Below, in pieces: positions 16,781 to 25,420 of a stretch of DNA of 64,000 nt. Source of the stretch: Aquibacillus albus (GTDB taxonomy: Bacteria > Bacillota > Bacilli > Bacillales > Amphibacillaceae); the NCBI RefSeq assembly GCF_016908325.1, contig NZ_JAFBDR010000019.1:19601-83600 (forward strand), in the 5' to 3' direction. The notes beneath the pieces are model-generated. The model was given only the letters and a program-made list of their open reading frames with translations, had not been told where the DNA came from and did no database searches. Each line of letters starts with the position of its first letter. Position 1 is the first letter of the stretch. The translations under genes and the position numbers were made by a program.

Positions 16781-16785
16781 CCTGA

Positions 16786-17760
16786 TTACACCTCGATCGT
16801 CGTTACTTTCTTTATGAAAATAAAACCTAGTAGGCTAGAAATACTGGCAGCAACCATCAAAATAATGCCAAATGGATGCTCAAATAAGACACCAATATAG
16901 TTTGGCTCAATTATATATAACATAAATCCTAGAATCACTGGTAATAGACCGACAATAAGACCAGATAATCGCCCTTGAGCAGTCAATGTACTAATTTGAC
17001 CTTGGATTTTAATTCTTGCCCGAATCGTTTCTACAATTTTCTCTAAAACGGTTGCCAAGTTCCCCCCGACCTGCCTTTGAATAATAATTGCTTGAATCAT
17101 TAAATCTAAATCCTCACTTGGCATCCGATCCTTCCAACGATTTAACGAATCTTCTACACTTGCGCCGTATTGCATTTCGCGCAATACCATTTCTACCTCT
17201 TCTTTCATTGGGGAAGCAGCTTCCTCCATCACAGATTTTAGTCCTTGTTGAAAGCTAAACCCTGCTCTTAATCCGCCAATCAGTGTTGTTATCATTTCCG
17301 GCAAGGCATCGTTAAACGCCTTTAAACGATCCCTTTGTTTTTTTAGAAGGATAAACTTCGGAACGAAATACCCAATCATAGCCCCGACTGGTAGGAGAAA
17401 AATACGTTCAAACAGCAGATAAAACAAACCCGCACACAATGACACCGCAATCCACTGAAACATAATGTATTCCTCTGGCTTTAGTGGCAAGCCTGCTCGA
17501 TTTAATGCAGCCTCGAGCTTTACATTTTTTTCTTTTGTTAAAACCTTTTTTCGGATTTGTTTTTTTGTAAAGGTAAATGAAAATTTAGGCTTTTCTTGCT
17601 TTTTCTGCTGTTTCTCATCTTGTTTTGCATCCATAAGGTATCGATTTACTCGATCTTGAACCTTGTTTGATTTTAACAATAACCGCTTCAATATCGCATA
17701 AAAAAATAAAAAGGAGGAAAGCAGCACCATAGCTATTACAATTTCTTTCACTGTTCCCAC
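16786..17760 (-). CDS. tadB: TadB, Tad pilus inner-membrane platform protein
   Basis: 324 aa. An N-terminal membrane helix is followed by a basic linker, a second hydrophobic pair (about residues 100-135), and the T2SSF domain with FNDALPEMITTLIGGLRAGF, SFQQGLKSVMEEAASPMKEE, REMQYGASVEDSLNRWKDRM and IIQRQVGGNLATVLEKIVET. It ends in two membrane helices. It partners TadC. The start overlaps the 3' end of cpaF by 13 bp, so translation is coupled. Confidence 0.88.
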   Translation of the reverse strand: MGTVKEIVIAMVLLSSFLFFYAILKRLLLKSNKVQDRVNRYLMDAKQDEKQQKKQEKPKFSFTFTKKQIRKKVLTKEKNVKLEAALNRAGLPLKPEEYIMFQWIAVSLCAGLFYLLFERIFLLPVGAMIGYFVPKFILLKKQRDRLKAFNDALPEMITTLIGGLRAGFSFQQGLKSVMEEAASPMKEEVEMVLREMQYGASVEDSLNRWKDRMPSEDLDLMIQAIIIQRQVGGNLATVLEKIVETIRARIKIQGQISTLTAQGRLSGLIVGLLPVILGFMLYIIEPNYIGVLFEHPFGIILMVAASISSLLGFIFIKKVTTIEV

Positions 17761-19181
17761 TCTCCAGCTCTTAAGAAGACACTCATCGGGATATCGATAC
17801 CTGAGCTTTCCAATCGATCAAAAAACTTTGGACGAACACCTGTTGGAACTAATTCACCCATTACTTTGCCTTGTTCATCCAGCCCCTTTTGTTCAAAAGT
17901 AAAGATATCCTGAAGTACAACGACATCTCCTTCTAATCCTTGTACTTCTGTTATACTGACAATTTTTCGTGATCCATCCTTTAGCCTTGATTGTTGAATA
18001 ATCACATCAATCGCGCCTGAAATCTGCTCTCTAATCGCTTTTACTGGCAGCTCGACACCAGCTAATAAAACCATTGTTTCTAACCTGGAAATCATATCCC
18101 GTGGACTATTCGAGTGCCCTGTTGCCAGTGATCCATCATGGCCAGTATTCATCGCTTGCAGCATATCCAACGCCTCTGCACCACGCACCTCACCAATGAC
18201 AACACGATCTGGGCGCATTCGTAACGAATTACGCACAAGGTCACGAATCGTAATCGCACCCTTCCCCTCAATATTGGGCGGCCTTGATTCCAGTGATACG
18301 ACATGCTCTTGTCCTAATTGTAATTCGGCAGCATCTTCAATCGTTACAATTCGCTCATCATTTGGAATGAAGTTAGACAAAACGTTTAAACTAGTTGTTT
18401 TTCCAGAACCCGTACCACCACTTACAAAAATGTTAAGTCTTGCTTTGACACAGGCATCTAAAAAAACAGCCATCTCATTCGTTAATGTACCAAATGTAAT
18501 TAAGTCTTCTATTTGAAAGGGGTCCTTCGAAAATTTTCGAATGGTTATCGTAGGACCATTTAAGGCAAGTGGAGGAATAATCGCATTTACCCTTGATCCA
18601 TCCGGTAAACGTGCATCCACCATTGGACTACTTTCATCAATCCGCCTTCCAATTGGAGCAACAATCTTTTCAATCACACTCATCACATGTTCATTATCTC
18701 GAAAGCTAATATCCGTTAAGATTATTTTTCCTTTCCGCTCACAATACACTTGGTCCGGACCATTGACCATCACCTCCGAAACATCTTCATCTAATAACAA
18801 AGGGTTTATCGGACCAAATCCCGTTAGATCATTGATTAGCTCTTCTACCACTTTCTTTCGGTCAACGGAACCCTTGAATTCATCCTCTTCCTTTAAAATA
18901 TCCATAGCCATTTGCTCTATCTCTGGAACAATTTCTTCGACCTCTTGACCCTTTTTCATTGCTTGTAAAATTTGTTGGTGCAGCACCTGTTTAAAGGCCT
19001 GTTGCTTTTCGTTCTTTTTTTTCGGTTTCGCAGCTTTATGGATGGTTTCTGTCTTTTGAATTCGCGTAGTGCTCTGCTGTTTGGAAGGCTGATAAACCGC
19101 GGCTTTCGTTCCCTGAGGCTCTTGTTCCTTTTGCTCCGCCTGGTCATTTGTCTTATTTTGGATGCGACTCAACAAACTCAT
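17748..19181 (-). CDS. cpaF: CpaF/TadA secretion ATPase of the Tad pilus
   Basis: 477 aa. A charged Q/K-rich N-terminus (about 80 residues) leads into the type II/IV secretion ATPase domain: TGFGPINPLLLDEDVSEVMV, RRIDESSPMVDARLPDGSRV, Walker A FVSGGTGSGKTTSLNVLSNF, the Asp box TIEDAAELQL, and Walker B MRPDRVVIGEVRGAEALDML with TGHDGSLATGHSNSP. This hexameric ATPase powers pilin polymerisation and is usually bifunctional for retraction. The start overlaps the cpaE stop codon. Confidence 0.92.
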   Translation of the reverse strand: MSLLSRIQNKTNDQAEQKEQEPQGTKAAVYQPSKQQSTTRIQKTETIHKAAKPKKKNEKQQAFKQVLHQQILQAMKKGQEVEEIVPEIEQMAMDILKEEDEFKGSVDRKKVVEELINDLTGFGPINPLLLDEDVSEVMVNGPDQVYCERKGKIILTDISFRDNEHVMSVIEKIVAPIGRRIDESSPMVDARLPDGSRVNAIIPPLALNGPTITIRKFSKDPFQIEDLITFGTLTNEMAVFLDACVKARLNIFVSGGTGSGKTTSLNVLSNFIPNDERIVTIEDAAELQLGQEHVVSLESRPPNIEGKGAITIRDLVRNSLRMRPDRVVIGEVRGAEALDMLQAMNTGHDGSLATGHSNSPRDMISRLETMVLLAGVELPVKAIREQISGAIDVIIQQSRLKDGSRKIVSITEVQGLEGDVVVLQDIFTFEQKGLDEQGKVMGELVPTGVRPKFFDRLESSGIDIPMSVFLRAGEWEQ

Positions 19182-20020
19182 TAGCCATTCACCCCTTTCC
19201 CTTTAAACGGAAGTAAATGTGACAATACAGATTTTTTGTTTTTCATTGTTTCTATCGAAGCATGTGTGTTGGAGGCTATACCTTCTGCCATTTTAAAAAT
19301 GGATTTAGACAAATCAGAACTGGCTTGACTTAACACAAAAGGGAGTCCTAAATTCAGAGATTGAGAAGCCAATTTAAAATTATTTGGGATAAAAAATGCG
19401 TGATGCTCGCCAAGCATTTCCGGTACATCTTTGGCTTCCATTAAGCTTTCCATTGTATAACGATTGACAACTAAAGACACTTTATCTCTAATCCCTAATT
19501 CACGAAAGGTTTCCAGCATTAACTTCGTATTTTTTAAGGCAGTCATTTCCAAATTGGTAACTAACAAAATTTTGTCCGCTTGCTCTAATAGGTCAATCGA
19601 TTGTTCTTGAATACCGATCCCATTGTCAACAATCAAATAATCTTGTTGCGCTTTTAATAGATGGATGATTTTCATGACAGCTTCACTCGTAACAAGGTCT
19701 GCATATTCAGGTTTTTCCGGGGCCGCTAATATGTTCACACCTGTAGCATGTTCTGTTAAAAAATCTTGTATAGAAGTATGATCTATTTGATTCAATTCCT
19801 CTATCACGTCCTTGATTGTAAAAGAAGGGTGCAAGTCTAATGCCAGGGCTACATCACCAAACTGAAAATCCGCATCCATTAATGCCACATCTAAATTATT
19901 CTTATTTAACGCTACGGCCAGGTTAACAGACAAAAGGGTTTTTCCTATGCCACCCTTTGCACTACAGACAGCAACGACCTTCGCAGCACTTGACTTCTTG
20001 GCATCTTCCATATGTGCCAT
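19181..20020 (-). CDS. cpaE: CpaE/TadZ, MinD/ParA-like ATPase of the Tad pilus
   Basis: 279 aa. It has a deviant Walker A AVCSAKGGIGKTLLSVNLAV, Walker A' LMDADFQFGDVALALDLHPS and the DYLIVDNGIGIQEQSIDLLEQ region. Unlike alpha-proteobacterial CpaE it lacks the N-terminal receiver-like domain, so it is a short form. TadZ proteins place the pilus machine at a cell pole. RBS AAAGGAGAG upstream; 15 bp after cpaB. Confidence 0.87.
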   Translation of the reverse strand: MAHMEDAKKSSAAKVVAVCSAKGGIGKTLLSVNLAVALNKNNLDVALMDADFQFGDVALALDLHPSFTIKDVIEELNQIDHTSIQDFLTEHATGVNILAAPEKPEYADLVTSEAVMKIIHLLKAQQDYLIVDNGIGIQEQSIDLLEQADKILLVTNLEMTALKNTKLMLETFRELGIRDKVSLVVNRYTMESLMEAKDVPEMLGEHHAFFIPNNFKLASQSLNLGLPFVLSQASSDLSKSIFKMAEGIASNTHASIETMKNKKSVLSHLLPFKGKGVNG

Positions 20021-20035
20021 AGCAGCTTCTCTCCT

Positions 20036-20710
20036 TTATTCCTCTTCTGTTGGCAGAATACTAGAGTGTAAAGTAAAGTGAATCAACCCTTCTTCTGATG
20101 CATGGATCAACGCTTTCGCATCATCCGGCTTTAACTCTAATGTGACTGAGCTATATTCTACATATCCTTCATCTTCCCCAGCTGTTGTTTCCGTTAATTT
20201 TCGTCCAACTGCTAGTACACGTACCTTAGATAGAAGCTGTTCCGTTTCAACCGAATCATCCTCTAATATTTTAGAATGGATAACATCTACATAATCCTCG
20301 GGGTCTATTAAATTAGAAACAGATTGCACGATATTAACTCCTACAGAAACTGCTCGAAAACCATCTTTAATTTTTCGAGAAACAACCTTTTCTTCTGCTT
20401 CATCAGCTTGGACTCGGTGAGCTAAAATAACTTCCCCCTTCTCGATAGCAGCTGTTGCAATTTTCCCTTCCACATCCTCTAGAGAGGTTAATGTTGTTGG
20501 ATGTACATCTTTCTTAGTCACTTCAGTCAGTTCAACGAGCTCCACTGACATCTGCTGATTTTGCCGGATTGCTTCCTTTGCTACAACTACTTTTGTAACA
20601 TCTGGTGCAGATGCTCCTTTTGTTTCGTTTTGTTGCAAATAATTGATAAATAAAAAGGTAGTGAAAATGGCCATAACAAGGGACAATAATAAAATTACTC
20701 GTGATTTCAT
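20036..20710 (-). CDS. cpaB: CpaB/RcpC, Flp pilus assembly protein with SAF domain
   Basis: 224 aa. It has one N-terminal membrane anchor (VILLLSLVMAIFTTFLFINY), then a SAF-type domain (VVVAKEAIRQNQQMSVELVE, GKIATAAIEKGEVILAHRVQ) and the RcpC segment FRAVSVGVNIVQSVSNLIDP EDYVDV. In Gram-negatives CpaB contacts the outer-membrane secretin; there is no secretin here, as expected in a Gram-positive, so it probably binds cell wall or pilus. It lies 8 bp after the tadG-like gene. Confidence 0.85.
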   Translation of the reverse strand: MKSRVILLLSLVMAIFTTFLFINYLQQNETKGASAPDVTKVVVAKEAIRQNQQMSVELVELTEVTKKDVHPTTLTSLEDVEGKIATAAIEKGEVILAHRVQADEAEEKVVSRKIKDGFRAVSVGVNIVQSVSNLIDPEDYVDVIHSKILEDDSVETEQLLSKVRVLAVGRKLTETTAGEDEGYVEYSSVTLELKPDDAKALIHASEEGLIHFTLHSSILPTEEE

Positions 20711-20718
20711 TTTTTCAC

Positions 20719-21624
20719 CTACTCTGTTAATCGAATACTGTATGCACCACGATCTACTGCATTTGTATCTTCAAATCCTGTATCGGTGCGCTTGATAAAC
20801 ATTCCTGTAATCGATGTATCGTTATTTTGCATCCGTTCTAGTATATAAAAGTAAGCAAACCCAGTTATCTGCACTTGCTTCATTTGATTCGAATCCTGAT
20901 TGTATGGCTGATAAACAGGGACAAGCAAAATTCTTCTGCAATCCCGTTGATCAGGGTCATCACAGCTATCAACTAATTCATCGACTACCTTTTTTGTCTT
21001 ACCAGCAATATTACCTGTCTGCGTATCAACAATATCGCCAACTTTTAGTTCTTCTTGAAATCCATGACGTAGATTATCTTCATAAGTAGCAGCACCAGGG
21101 CCTTCTAAAGCTAAGATGCCAAAATTACCAGTGTCGACGTCGTCTGAATCTACTTTTAACTCGTAATTAACCCCATACTCTAGTGATATCGATTCATTAA
21201 TACCTAATGGAGCAGCACCGACGACTCTACCCATTTTTCCTAAACTTGCTGTCGCTTGAGCACTAACGTTAATTGTTTCAAATCCTAGCAAACTAGAAAA
21301 CGCAAGCTCTACAGGCTCGTCAAGGTCAACCGATACCTGTTCGTTCAAGGTGACATTGATGTTTGATAAAGCAGCTGATTCTCGGTGGAAAGCTATAATT
21401 GCATCGACTATTTCTTCTACTTCCGTTTCATCTTCATCTGTTAATTCCTGTGCTCCTGATAACGCTGCAGCATTTGCTACCTTTTGCAGGTGGGACTTCG
21501 TCATATAAAGCATACCGCCATCAATGATTAAACCCGTGAACGTTAATAAAGCCATAAACGATATGGAGACAAGTACTAGCACATTTCCTTGTTCCTTCTT
21601 AAAAAATTTTTTTATCTTCTTCAT
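20719..21624 (-). CDS. tadG: TadG-like protein (pseudopilin-type N-terminus)
   Basis: About 301 aa. The basic N-terminus KKIKKFFKKEQGNVLVLVSI leads into a single helix (SFMALLTFTGLIIDGGMLYM) and TKSHLQKVANAAALSGAQEL, the Putative Flp pilus-assembly TadG N-terminal domain. The extracellular remainder contains a CDDPDQRDCRR pair of cysteines. The start chosen is ATG 21624, six bases after AGGGG; the frame stays open to 21639, overlapping tadE. It is probably a minor pseudopilin or pilus tip component. Confidence 0.82.
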   Translation of the reverse strand: MKKIKKFFKKEQGNVLVLVSISFMALLTFTGLIIDGGMLYMTKSHLQKVANAAALSGAQELTDEDETEVEEIVDAIIAFHRESAALSNINVTLNEQVSVDLDEPVELAFSSLLGFETINVSAQATASLGKMGRVVGAAPLGINESISLEYGVNYELKVDSDDVDTGNFGILALEGPGAATYEDNLRHGFQEELKVGDIVDTQTGNIAGKTKKVVDELVDSCDDPDQRDCRRILLVPVYQPYNQDSNQMKQVQITGFAYFYILERMQNNDTSITGMFIKRTDTGFEDTNAVDRGAYSIRLTE

Positions 21625-21635
21625 TACTACCCCTC

Positions 21636-22019
21636 TCATTCTATTCGTATCGTAGAATCGACTTGGAGCAGAATTTCATCAGGTAGGAATGTACTTACAA
21701 CGGGAATGAATGGATCTACAGGATAGGTAAGGGAAACCGTTACATATTCACCAGGCTTGCGCATCTCTTCAGAAGGGGAAATGGCCACTTCTAGCTCCGA
21801 ACGATCTCCAGCACTAAAATTATTACGGGCAAACTGTTCCATTTCAGGATCTCCCTTACTAAAACTGCCGAGCCGAACCGTTTCCTGTGCAGTAAAATGT
21901 AACGTGGAATAGGTGTAAATCATTCTACCAATATCAAATACACCAACAAGGATGATGAGTAGCATTGGAATTACAAGGGACATTTCTACTAATGCTTGTC
22001 CTTTTTCCTCGCGCATCAT
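21636..22019 (-). CDS. tadE: TadE-like minor pilin
   Basis: 127 aa. The N-terminus MMREEKGQALVEMSLVIPML followed by LIILVGVFDIGRMIYTYSTL is the TadE-like domain, with the conserved Glu of pseudopilins in GQALVEM. The short extracellular domain has no cysteines. It overlaps the 3' end of the prepilin peptidase gene by four bases and the extended start of the tadG-like gene. Confidence 0.85.
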   Translation of the reverse strand: MMREEKGQALVEMSLVIPMLLIILVGVFDIGRMIYTYSTLHFTAQETVRLGSFSKGDPEMEQFARNNFSAGDRSELEVAISPSEEMRKPGEYVTVSLTYPVDPFIPVVSTFLPDEILLQVDSTIRIE

Positions 22020-22528
22020 AAGAATTGAACCCCATTTACAAAAAACGCCATCATCGTACCACCCGCAATCGCCACTCCATACGGGTATGTTGCCTGAAGA
22101 CTTTCCTGACTCGGAAATATTTTAACTCCATATTTCATGCCACATAAGGAGTAAACAAGTACTCTCATTCTCTGAAAAGCACCTCGCCTGAACAACATAA
22201 TAGCTAACCCAATAGCAGCCCCAATGATTGCCATATACACTGCTGCAGCAAGGACAAATGATACACCCTTGATTGCACCAATTACTGCTAAAAGCTTTAC
22301 ATCCCCAGCACCCATGCCGCCCATCAAATATGGAATCAAAAGAATGGCAAATCCAGTTAGAAGCCCTAGTAAACTATGACCTAACCCTGAAAAGCCACCT
22401 GTAAAAAAGTGAAAAAGGAGGGCAAGGACAAGAGATGGAAAAATGACATGGTTATATATTTTTCTAGACTTTAGGTCTGTTATGACACAGGTCAATAGAA
22501 TGATAAATAACAAGATGTTGATTAGCAT
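22016..22528 (-). CDS. tadV: prepilin peptidase (CpaA/TadV type)
   Basis: 170 aa, all hydrophobic, with no N-methyltransferase domain (as in CpaA/TadV). The two catalytic aspartates are visible: the first in TCVITDLKSRKIYNH near residue 18, the second in the GxGD motif of GGMGAGDVKLLAVIGA. It cleaves the leader of Flp and of the TadE/TadG pseudopilins in the membrane. It lies 31 bp after flp. Confidence 0.9.
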   Translation of the reverse strand: MLINILLFIILLTCVITDLKSRKIYNHVIFPSLVLALLFHFFTGGFSGLGHSLLGLLTGFAILLIPYLMGGMGAGDVKLLAVIGAIKGVSFVLAAAVYMAIIGAAIGLAIMLFRRGAFQRMRVLVYSLCGMKYGVKIFPSQESLQATYPYGVAIAGGTMMAFFVNGVQFL

Positions 22529-22559
22529 TGGTTTGCCCTCCTATTTATTAATTTAATTA

Positions 22560-22748
22560 TTAACCAGACTCTTCACCGCTAGGATTCTTAATCATATCTA
22601 CAACATCTTGGAACTTGGCAGTTATTTCTTCTCCAAGCGTAATTAAAATTGCCACCACGCCAATTGCAATTACACCTAACACCAACGCATATTCTGTCAT
22701 CCCTTGACCTTCTTCTTCTAACAACAATGCTTTAAATTTGTTTAACAT
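22560..22748 (-). CDS. flp: Flp-type major pilin
   Basis: 62 aa. It has a leader MLNKFKALLLEEEGQGMTEY with the processing site at a Gly before MTEYALV (Glu at +4/+5, Tyr next), then a single hydrophobic helix ALVLGVIAIGVVAILITLGE and a short polar tail. This is the Flp/Fap pilin family, the main fibre subunit. It is the second gene of the operon, directly after DUF192. Confidence 0.92.
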   Translation of the reverse strand: MLNKFKALLLEEEGQGMTEYALVLGVIAIGVVAILITLGEEITAKFQDVVDMIKNPSGEESG

Positions 22749-22765
22749 GAAAATCTCCCCTTTTC

Positions 22766-23107
22766 TTATTTAAATTGAATAACATGACCAACCATCGTTT
22801 CCGTTTGCTTTGCTACACCCTCAGGAAGCTCAATGACGGCAACTGACCGCTTCTGTCGCTTACCAATTTTTCCCGGCTGCAAAGCCTCATCCATTGCCAC
22901 AATTTCATTTTTTTCATTAAGGTATAAGATATCGATGGCATAATTCATAAAAAATGTGTGAATGGACTGGCAGGGTTTAATCAGTAATCCAGAGCCTGAG
23001 TCCAACGCTTTTGTAAACATTAATCCGATTAACCTTTCCCAAAAAGTGTCTGCCTCGCGAAGGTTAGTCGCTAACGTTTGTCCATTACTCAGGTTAACTA
23101 ATTCCAA
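22766..23107 (-). CDS. DUF192 protein, first gene of the Tad operon
   Basis: About 113 aa. DUF192 motifs are READTFWERLIGLMFTKAL, CQSIHTFFMNYAIDILYLN and PEGVAKQTETMVGHV. The start is TTG 23107, which follows GGAGGTGAGAGA at ideal spacing; the frame extends to 23146 but that would run through the terminator hairpin. DUF192 function is unknown. Here it is the first gene behind a c-di-GMP riboswitch and 17 bp before the pilin gene, so a role in surface or pilus biology is suggested by context only. Confidence 0.82.
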   Translation of the reverse strand: MELVNLSNGQTLATNLREADTFWERLIGLMFTKALDSGSGLLIKPCQSIHTFFMNYAIDILYLNEKNEIVAMDEALQPGKIGKRQKRSVAVIELPEGVAKQTETMVGHVIQFK

Positions 23108-23121
23108 TCTCTCACCTCCAT

Positions 23122-23159
23122 TAAATAAAATTAACCCCGCCTTCACCGAAAGCGGGGTT
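23122..23159 (-). terminator. intrinsic terminator, expression platform of the riboswitch
   Basis: AACCCCGC-tttcggtgaag-GCGGGGTT, an 8-bp GC-rich stem followed by AATTTTATTT on the minus strand. It lies between the c-di-GMP aptamer and the DUF192 ribosome binding site, so it can only act as a leader attenuator. Confidence 0.8.
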
Positions 23160-23240
23160 GTTGTTCGTAGTTATATTTGCTATAAAGAAGTTGGTCGTTT
23201 TTCTAGTTGAATGGACGATCCCTTATAGAAAAAACTACAC

Positions 23241-23340
23241 CCTGATCTTTCGGTAACTGGCTGGCATAGTGTTCCATACACTGAAGCCCCTATAGCTTTG
23301 CGTCACTGGCTTTCACCAGCTTTGCCTTTATCGAGAATCA
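23241..23340 (-). ncRNA. c-di-GMP-I (GEMM) riboswitch aptamer upstream of the Tad operon
   Basis: The minus strand carries the GEMM signature in order: AAAGGCAAAGC, a GGTGAAAGCC hairpin with GAAA tetraloop, GTGACGCAAAGC, TATAGGGGC, a variable hairpin (AGTGTATGGAACACT), and ATGCCAGCCAGTTACCG with the tetraloop receptor. Outer stem bases CTGAT (23340) and ATCAG (23242) can pair. About 80 nt downstream is an intrinsic terminator, then the DUF192-flp-tad genes. Such riboswitches bind c-di-GMP and often control motility and adhesion genes. Whether this one turns the operon on or off cannot be read from sequence alone. Confidence 0.9.
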
Positions 23341-23719
23341 GTTATTTACTTTTCCGACTGATCTCTTGTAACCATGATAATGGATGCAGTAGATAACGAG
23401 AACCCAACAATAAGCTCAATTATTTTGACATAAAAAAGGGAAATTTGATGGATATAGGACAATTACCATCATTATCTGGATATTTAAGCCTATCATTTCT
23501 CGTATTCACCTGTCATTCACTTGTAATTTTTTCCATAATTTTCATGAAATTGACCTAGTTATTTTTTTGAAAAAAGTATGTAATCTTAAAAATATGACAT
23601 GTTTTTCAATCACCTTACATTTCATACACCGACAAATGACATAAAGCGTCTTACGAAAGCAAATCATTTAGTCCTATACTAACGTTATTTGTTATAGTTA
23701 ATTAGAAGGAGGCAACAAC
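23341..23719. other. intergenic region with divergent promoters
   Basis: About 380 bases of AT-rich sequence. It must hold the promoter of the riboswitch-Tad transcript (a TTGAGC-17-TTATCT pair on the minus strand around 23391-23419 is possible, weak) and that of the rightward HesB-like gene. No further ORF or repeat was seen. Confidence 0.4.
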
Positions 23720-24007
23720 ATGAAGATCTCAATTACACAACCAGCTGCCAAGTGGTATATCGATGAAATGGATTTAAAGGAAGGAGATTTCGTCCGCTTC
23801 TTTGTTCGTTATGGAGGGCACGGTGGTGTACACAAAGGTTTTTCTCTTGCATTATCCAATGACCAACCGAATGATCCAGCAATGCAAACAGAAGCTCTGG
23901 GAATTACGTTTTATGTAGAAAACTCGGATATTTGGTACTTTGATGGAATGGATTTTCATATGAAATACAGCAGAAAATTTGATGAAGTGGAATATGTGAT
24001 AGAGTAA
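23720..24007 (+). CDS. HesB/YneR-family protein
   Basis: 95 aa: MKISITQPAAKWYIDEMDLK, then GDFVRFFVRYGGHGGVHKGF and ALSNDQPNDPAMQTEALGIT. This is the HesB/YneR branch of the A-type Fe-S carrier fold, but it lacks the three cysteines of true IscA/SufA carriers, so cluster binding is doubtful. AGAAGGAGG ribosome binding site. Single gene with its own terminator. Confidence 0.85.
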   Translation: MKISITQPAAKWYIDEMDLKEGDFVRFFVRYGGHGGVHKGFSLALSNDQPNDPAMQTEALGITFYVENSDIWYFDGMDFHMKYSRKFDEVEYVIE

Positions 24008-24017
24008 TTTTTAGGAT

Positions 24018-24050
24018 GGTATAGGCTCGAGGTAGTCTATACCTTTTTTT
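24018..24050 (+). terminator. terminator of the HesB-like gene
   Basis: GGTATAGGCT-cgaggt-AGTCTATACC followed by TTTTTTT. Confidence 0.85.
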
Positions 24051-24073
24051 ATGAGAGATACAGATTTGCACCG

Positions 24074-24110
24074 AAAAAACGCACATTGCCATGACAATGT
24101 GCGTTTATTT
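24074..24110 (-). terminator. terminator of the GH43 gene
   Basis: AAACGCACATTG-ccatga-CAATGTGCGTTT with an A-run on the left, giving a T-run for the leftward transcript ending at 24119. Confidence 0.8.
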
Positions 24111-24118
24111 ATATTTCA

Positions 24119-25276
24119 TTACTTTACCGTTACAGACACTTTAGCTTTCTGTGTAGATACATCCACATCCTGACCAGGTATGCCAAAGTATGGTGTCCCA
24201 TCGTTATTCCAAAACAGACGTTGTACACGCGCATGACGGTTATGATCATATAATGGATTGCCTTCTATTTCTTTATATGGACGTGCATGATAAACAAGTA
24301 AATCATAGCCATCTTCATCGACAGTGAAGCTATTATGCCCAGGTCCATATTCACTTGTTTCTTCGCTAGATACAAAGACTGGCTCTGGTGTTTTTGTCCA
24401 CGATTTCGGATCTAGCAAATCACTATTTTCATCCGCTGATAAAAGCCCCATCGCATATCGATCATCTGTTGCTGCACCAGAATAAGCAATAAATACTTTA
24501 CCATTGCGGCGCAAGAAAGCTGGACCTTCATTTACATAAAAACCTTCTTGTTCCCACTTATATTCAGGAGTAGAAAGAAAAACCTGTTCTTTAATTGTCC
24601 ATGGATTGCTCATCTCTGCAATATACATATTGGAAATCGTATCATTATCTACCTTTTGTGCCCAAACGAGATAACGCTTCCCTTGGTGCTCAAAGGTTGT
24701 TGCATCTAGCGAGAAGCTTTGAAATTCCGTATTGATTTGACCTTTTTCCGTCCAATTTCCCTCTAATGGATTTTCTGCATCAGTTTCCAATACGTAAGGA
24801 CGGATTTCCCACACATCATCCTTTTCTCCAGCTGCAAAATAGATGTACCATTTCCCATCAATAAAATGAAGTTCAGGTGCCCAAATATGTTCGGACATCA
24901 CACCGCTTTCATGCTTTTTCCAAACAACCGTTTCAGGAGCATCGGTAAGCCCTTCTATTGTTTTGGATCTTCTTAAGACGATACGATCATAGAGTGGATA
25001 GGAGCCTGTGAAATAATAATAACCGTCTGTATGCTTGTATATATAAGGATCTGCCCTTTGTTCTACAAGATGCTTTCGGTATGTTTTATGTTCTAAGGTA
25101 CCTTCTACTGTAAACGTTCCTTTTTCAGCTAATTGAGCTGATTCAACCGAATCCCATTGCACATTAAAATCTGCAACAATGCCATTATCTAAAACTGCCT
25201 CTACCTTTTCAGGTAATTTAGGAGCGATTCCTACTGTTGTTTCAAGTTCAAATGATTTAACATCTGTTACCTTCAT
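24119..25276 (-). CDS. glycoside hydrolase family 43 protein (arabinofuranosidase-like) with N-terminal Ig-like domain
   Basis: 385 aa, no signal peptide. Residues about 1-70 (APKLPEKVEAVLDNG...FNVQWDSV...GTFTVEGTL) resemble a bacterial Ig-like (Big_4) domain. The rest is a five-bladed GH43 propeller: ADPYIYKHTDGYYYFTGS (catalytic base Asp), MSEHIWAPELHFIDGKWYIY, SFSLDATTFEHQGKRYLVWA (pKa-modulating Asp) and NEGPAFLRRNGKVFIAYS (acid Glu). It probably acts in the cytosol on imported arabino- or xylo-oligosaccharides. No transporter or other glycosidase is adjacent. GAGGGAGATAGAG precedes the ATG. A weak cre-like site lies upstream. Confidence 0.87.
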   Translation of the reverse strand: MKVTDVKSFELETTVGIAPKLPEKVEAVLDNGIVADFNVQWDSVESAQLAEKGTFTVEGTLEHKTYRKHLVEQRADPYIYKHTDGYYYFTGSYPLYDRIVLRRSKTIEGLTDAPETVVWKKHESGVMSEHIWAPELHFIDGKWYIYFAAGEKDDVWEIRPYVLETDAENPLEGNWTEKGQINTEFQSFSLDATTFEHQGKRYLVWAQKVDNDTISNMYIAEMSNPWTIKEQVFLSTPEYKWEQEGFYVNEGPAFLRRNGKVFIAYSGAATDDRYAMGLLSADENSDLLDPKSWTKTPEPVFVSSEETSEYGPGHNSFTVDEDGYDLLVYHARPYKEIEGNPLYDHNRHARVQRLFWNNDGTPYFGIPGQDVDVSTQKAKVSVTVK

Positions 25277-25299
25277 CTCTCTATCTCCCTCTCGTTTAA

Positions 25300-25313
25300 T
25301 CTAAGCGCTATCA
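25300..25313. promoter_or_regulatory. possible CcpA (cre) site upstream of the GH43 gene
   Basis: TCTAAGCGCTATCA (complement TGATAGCGCTTAGA) matches TGWAANCGNTNWCA except at two positions and is centred 30 bp upstream of the start. Catabolite control would fit a GH43 enzyme; the match is imperfect. Confidence 0.4.
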
Positions 25314-25384
25314 TTATTATATCAAGAATTGTACTTACAAGTAAGAGGTAATTACTATTTTAAACGGAAGTTATACTAACAAGT

Positions 25385-25420
25385 AAAGGATGTTGATTGA
25401 ATCAACATCCTTTCCCTTTT
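25385..25420. terminator. terminator downstream of fhs
   Basis: AAAGGATGTTGAT-tga-ATCAACATCCTTT, a perfect 13-bp stem, lies next to the fhs stop codon at 25421. The T-tract is on the plus-strand side; the leftward transcript has only a short T stretch. Confidence 0.65.
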
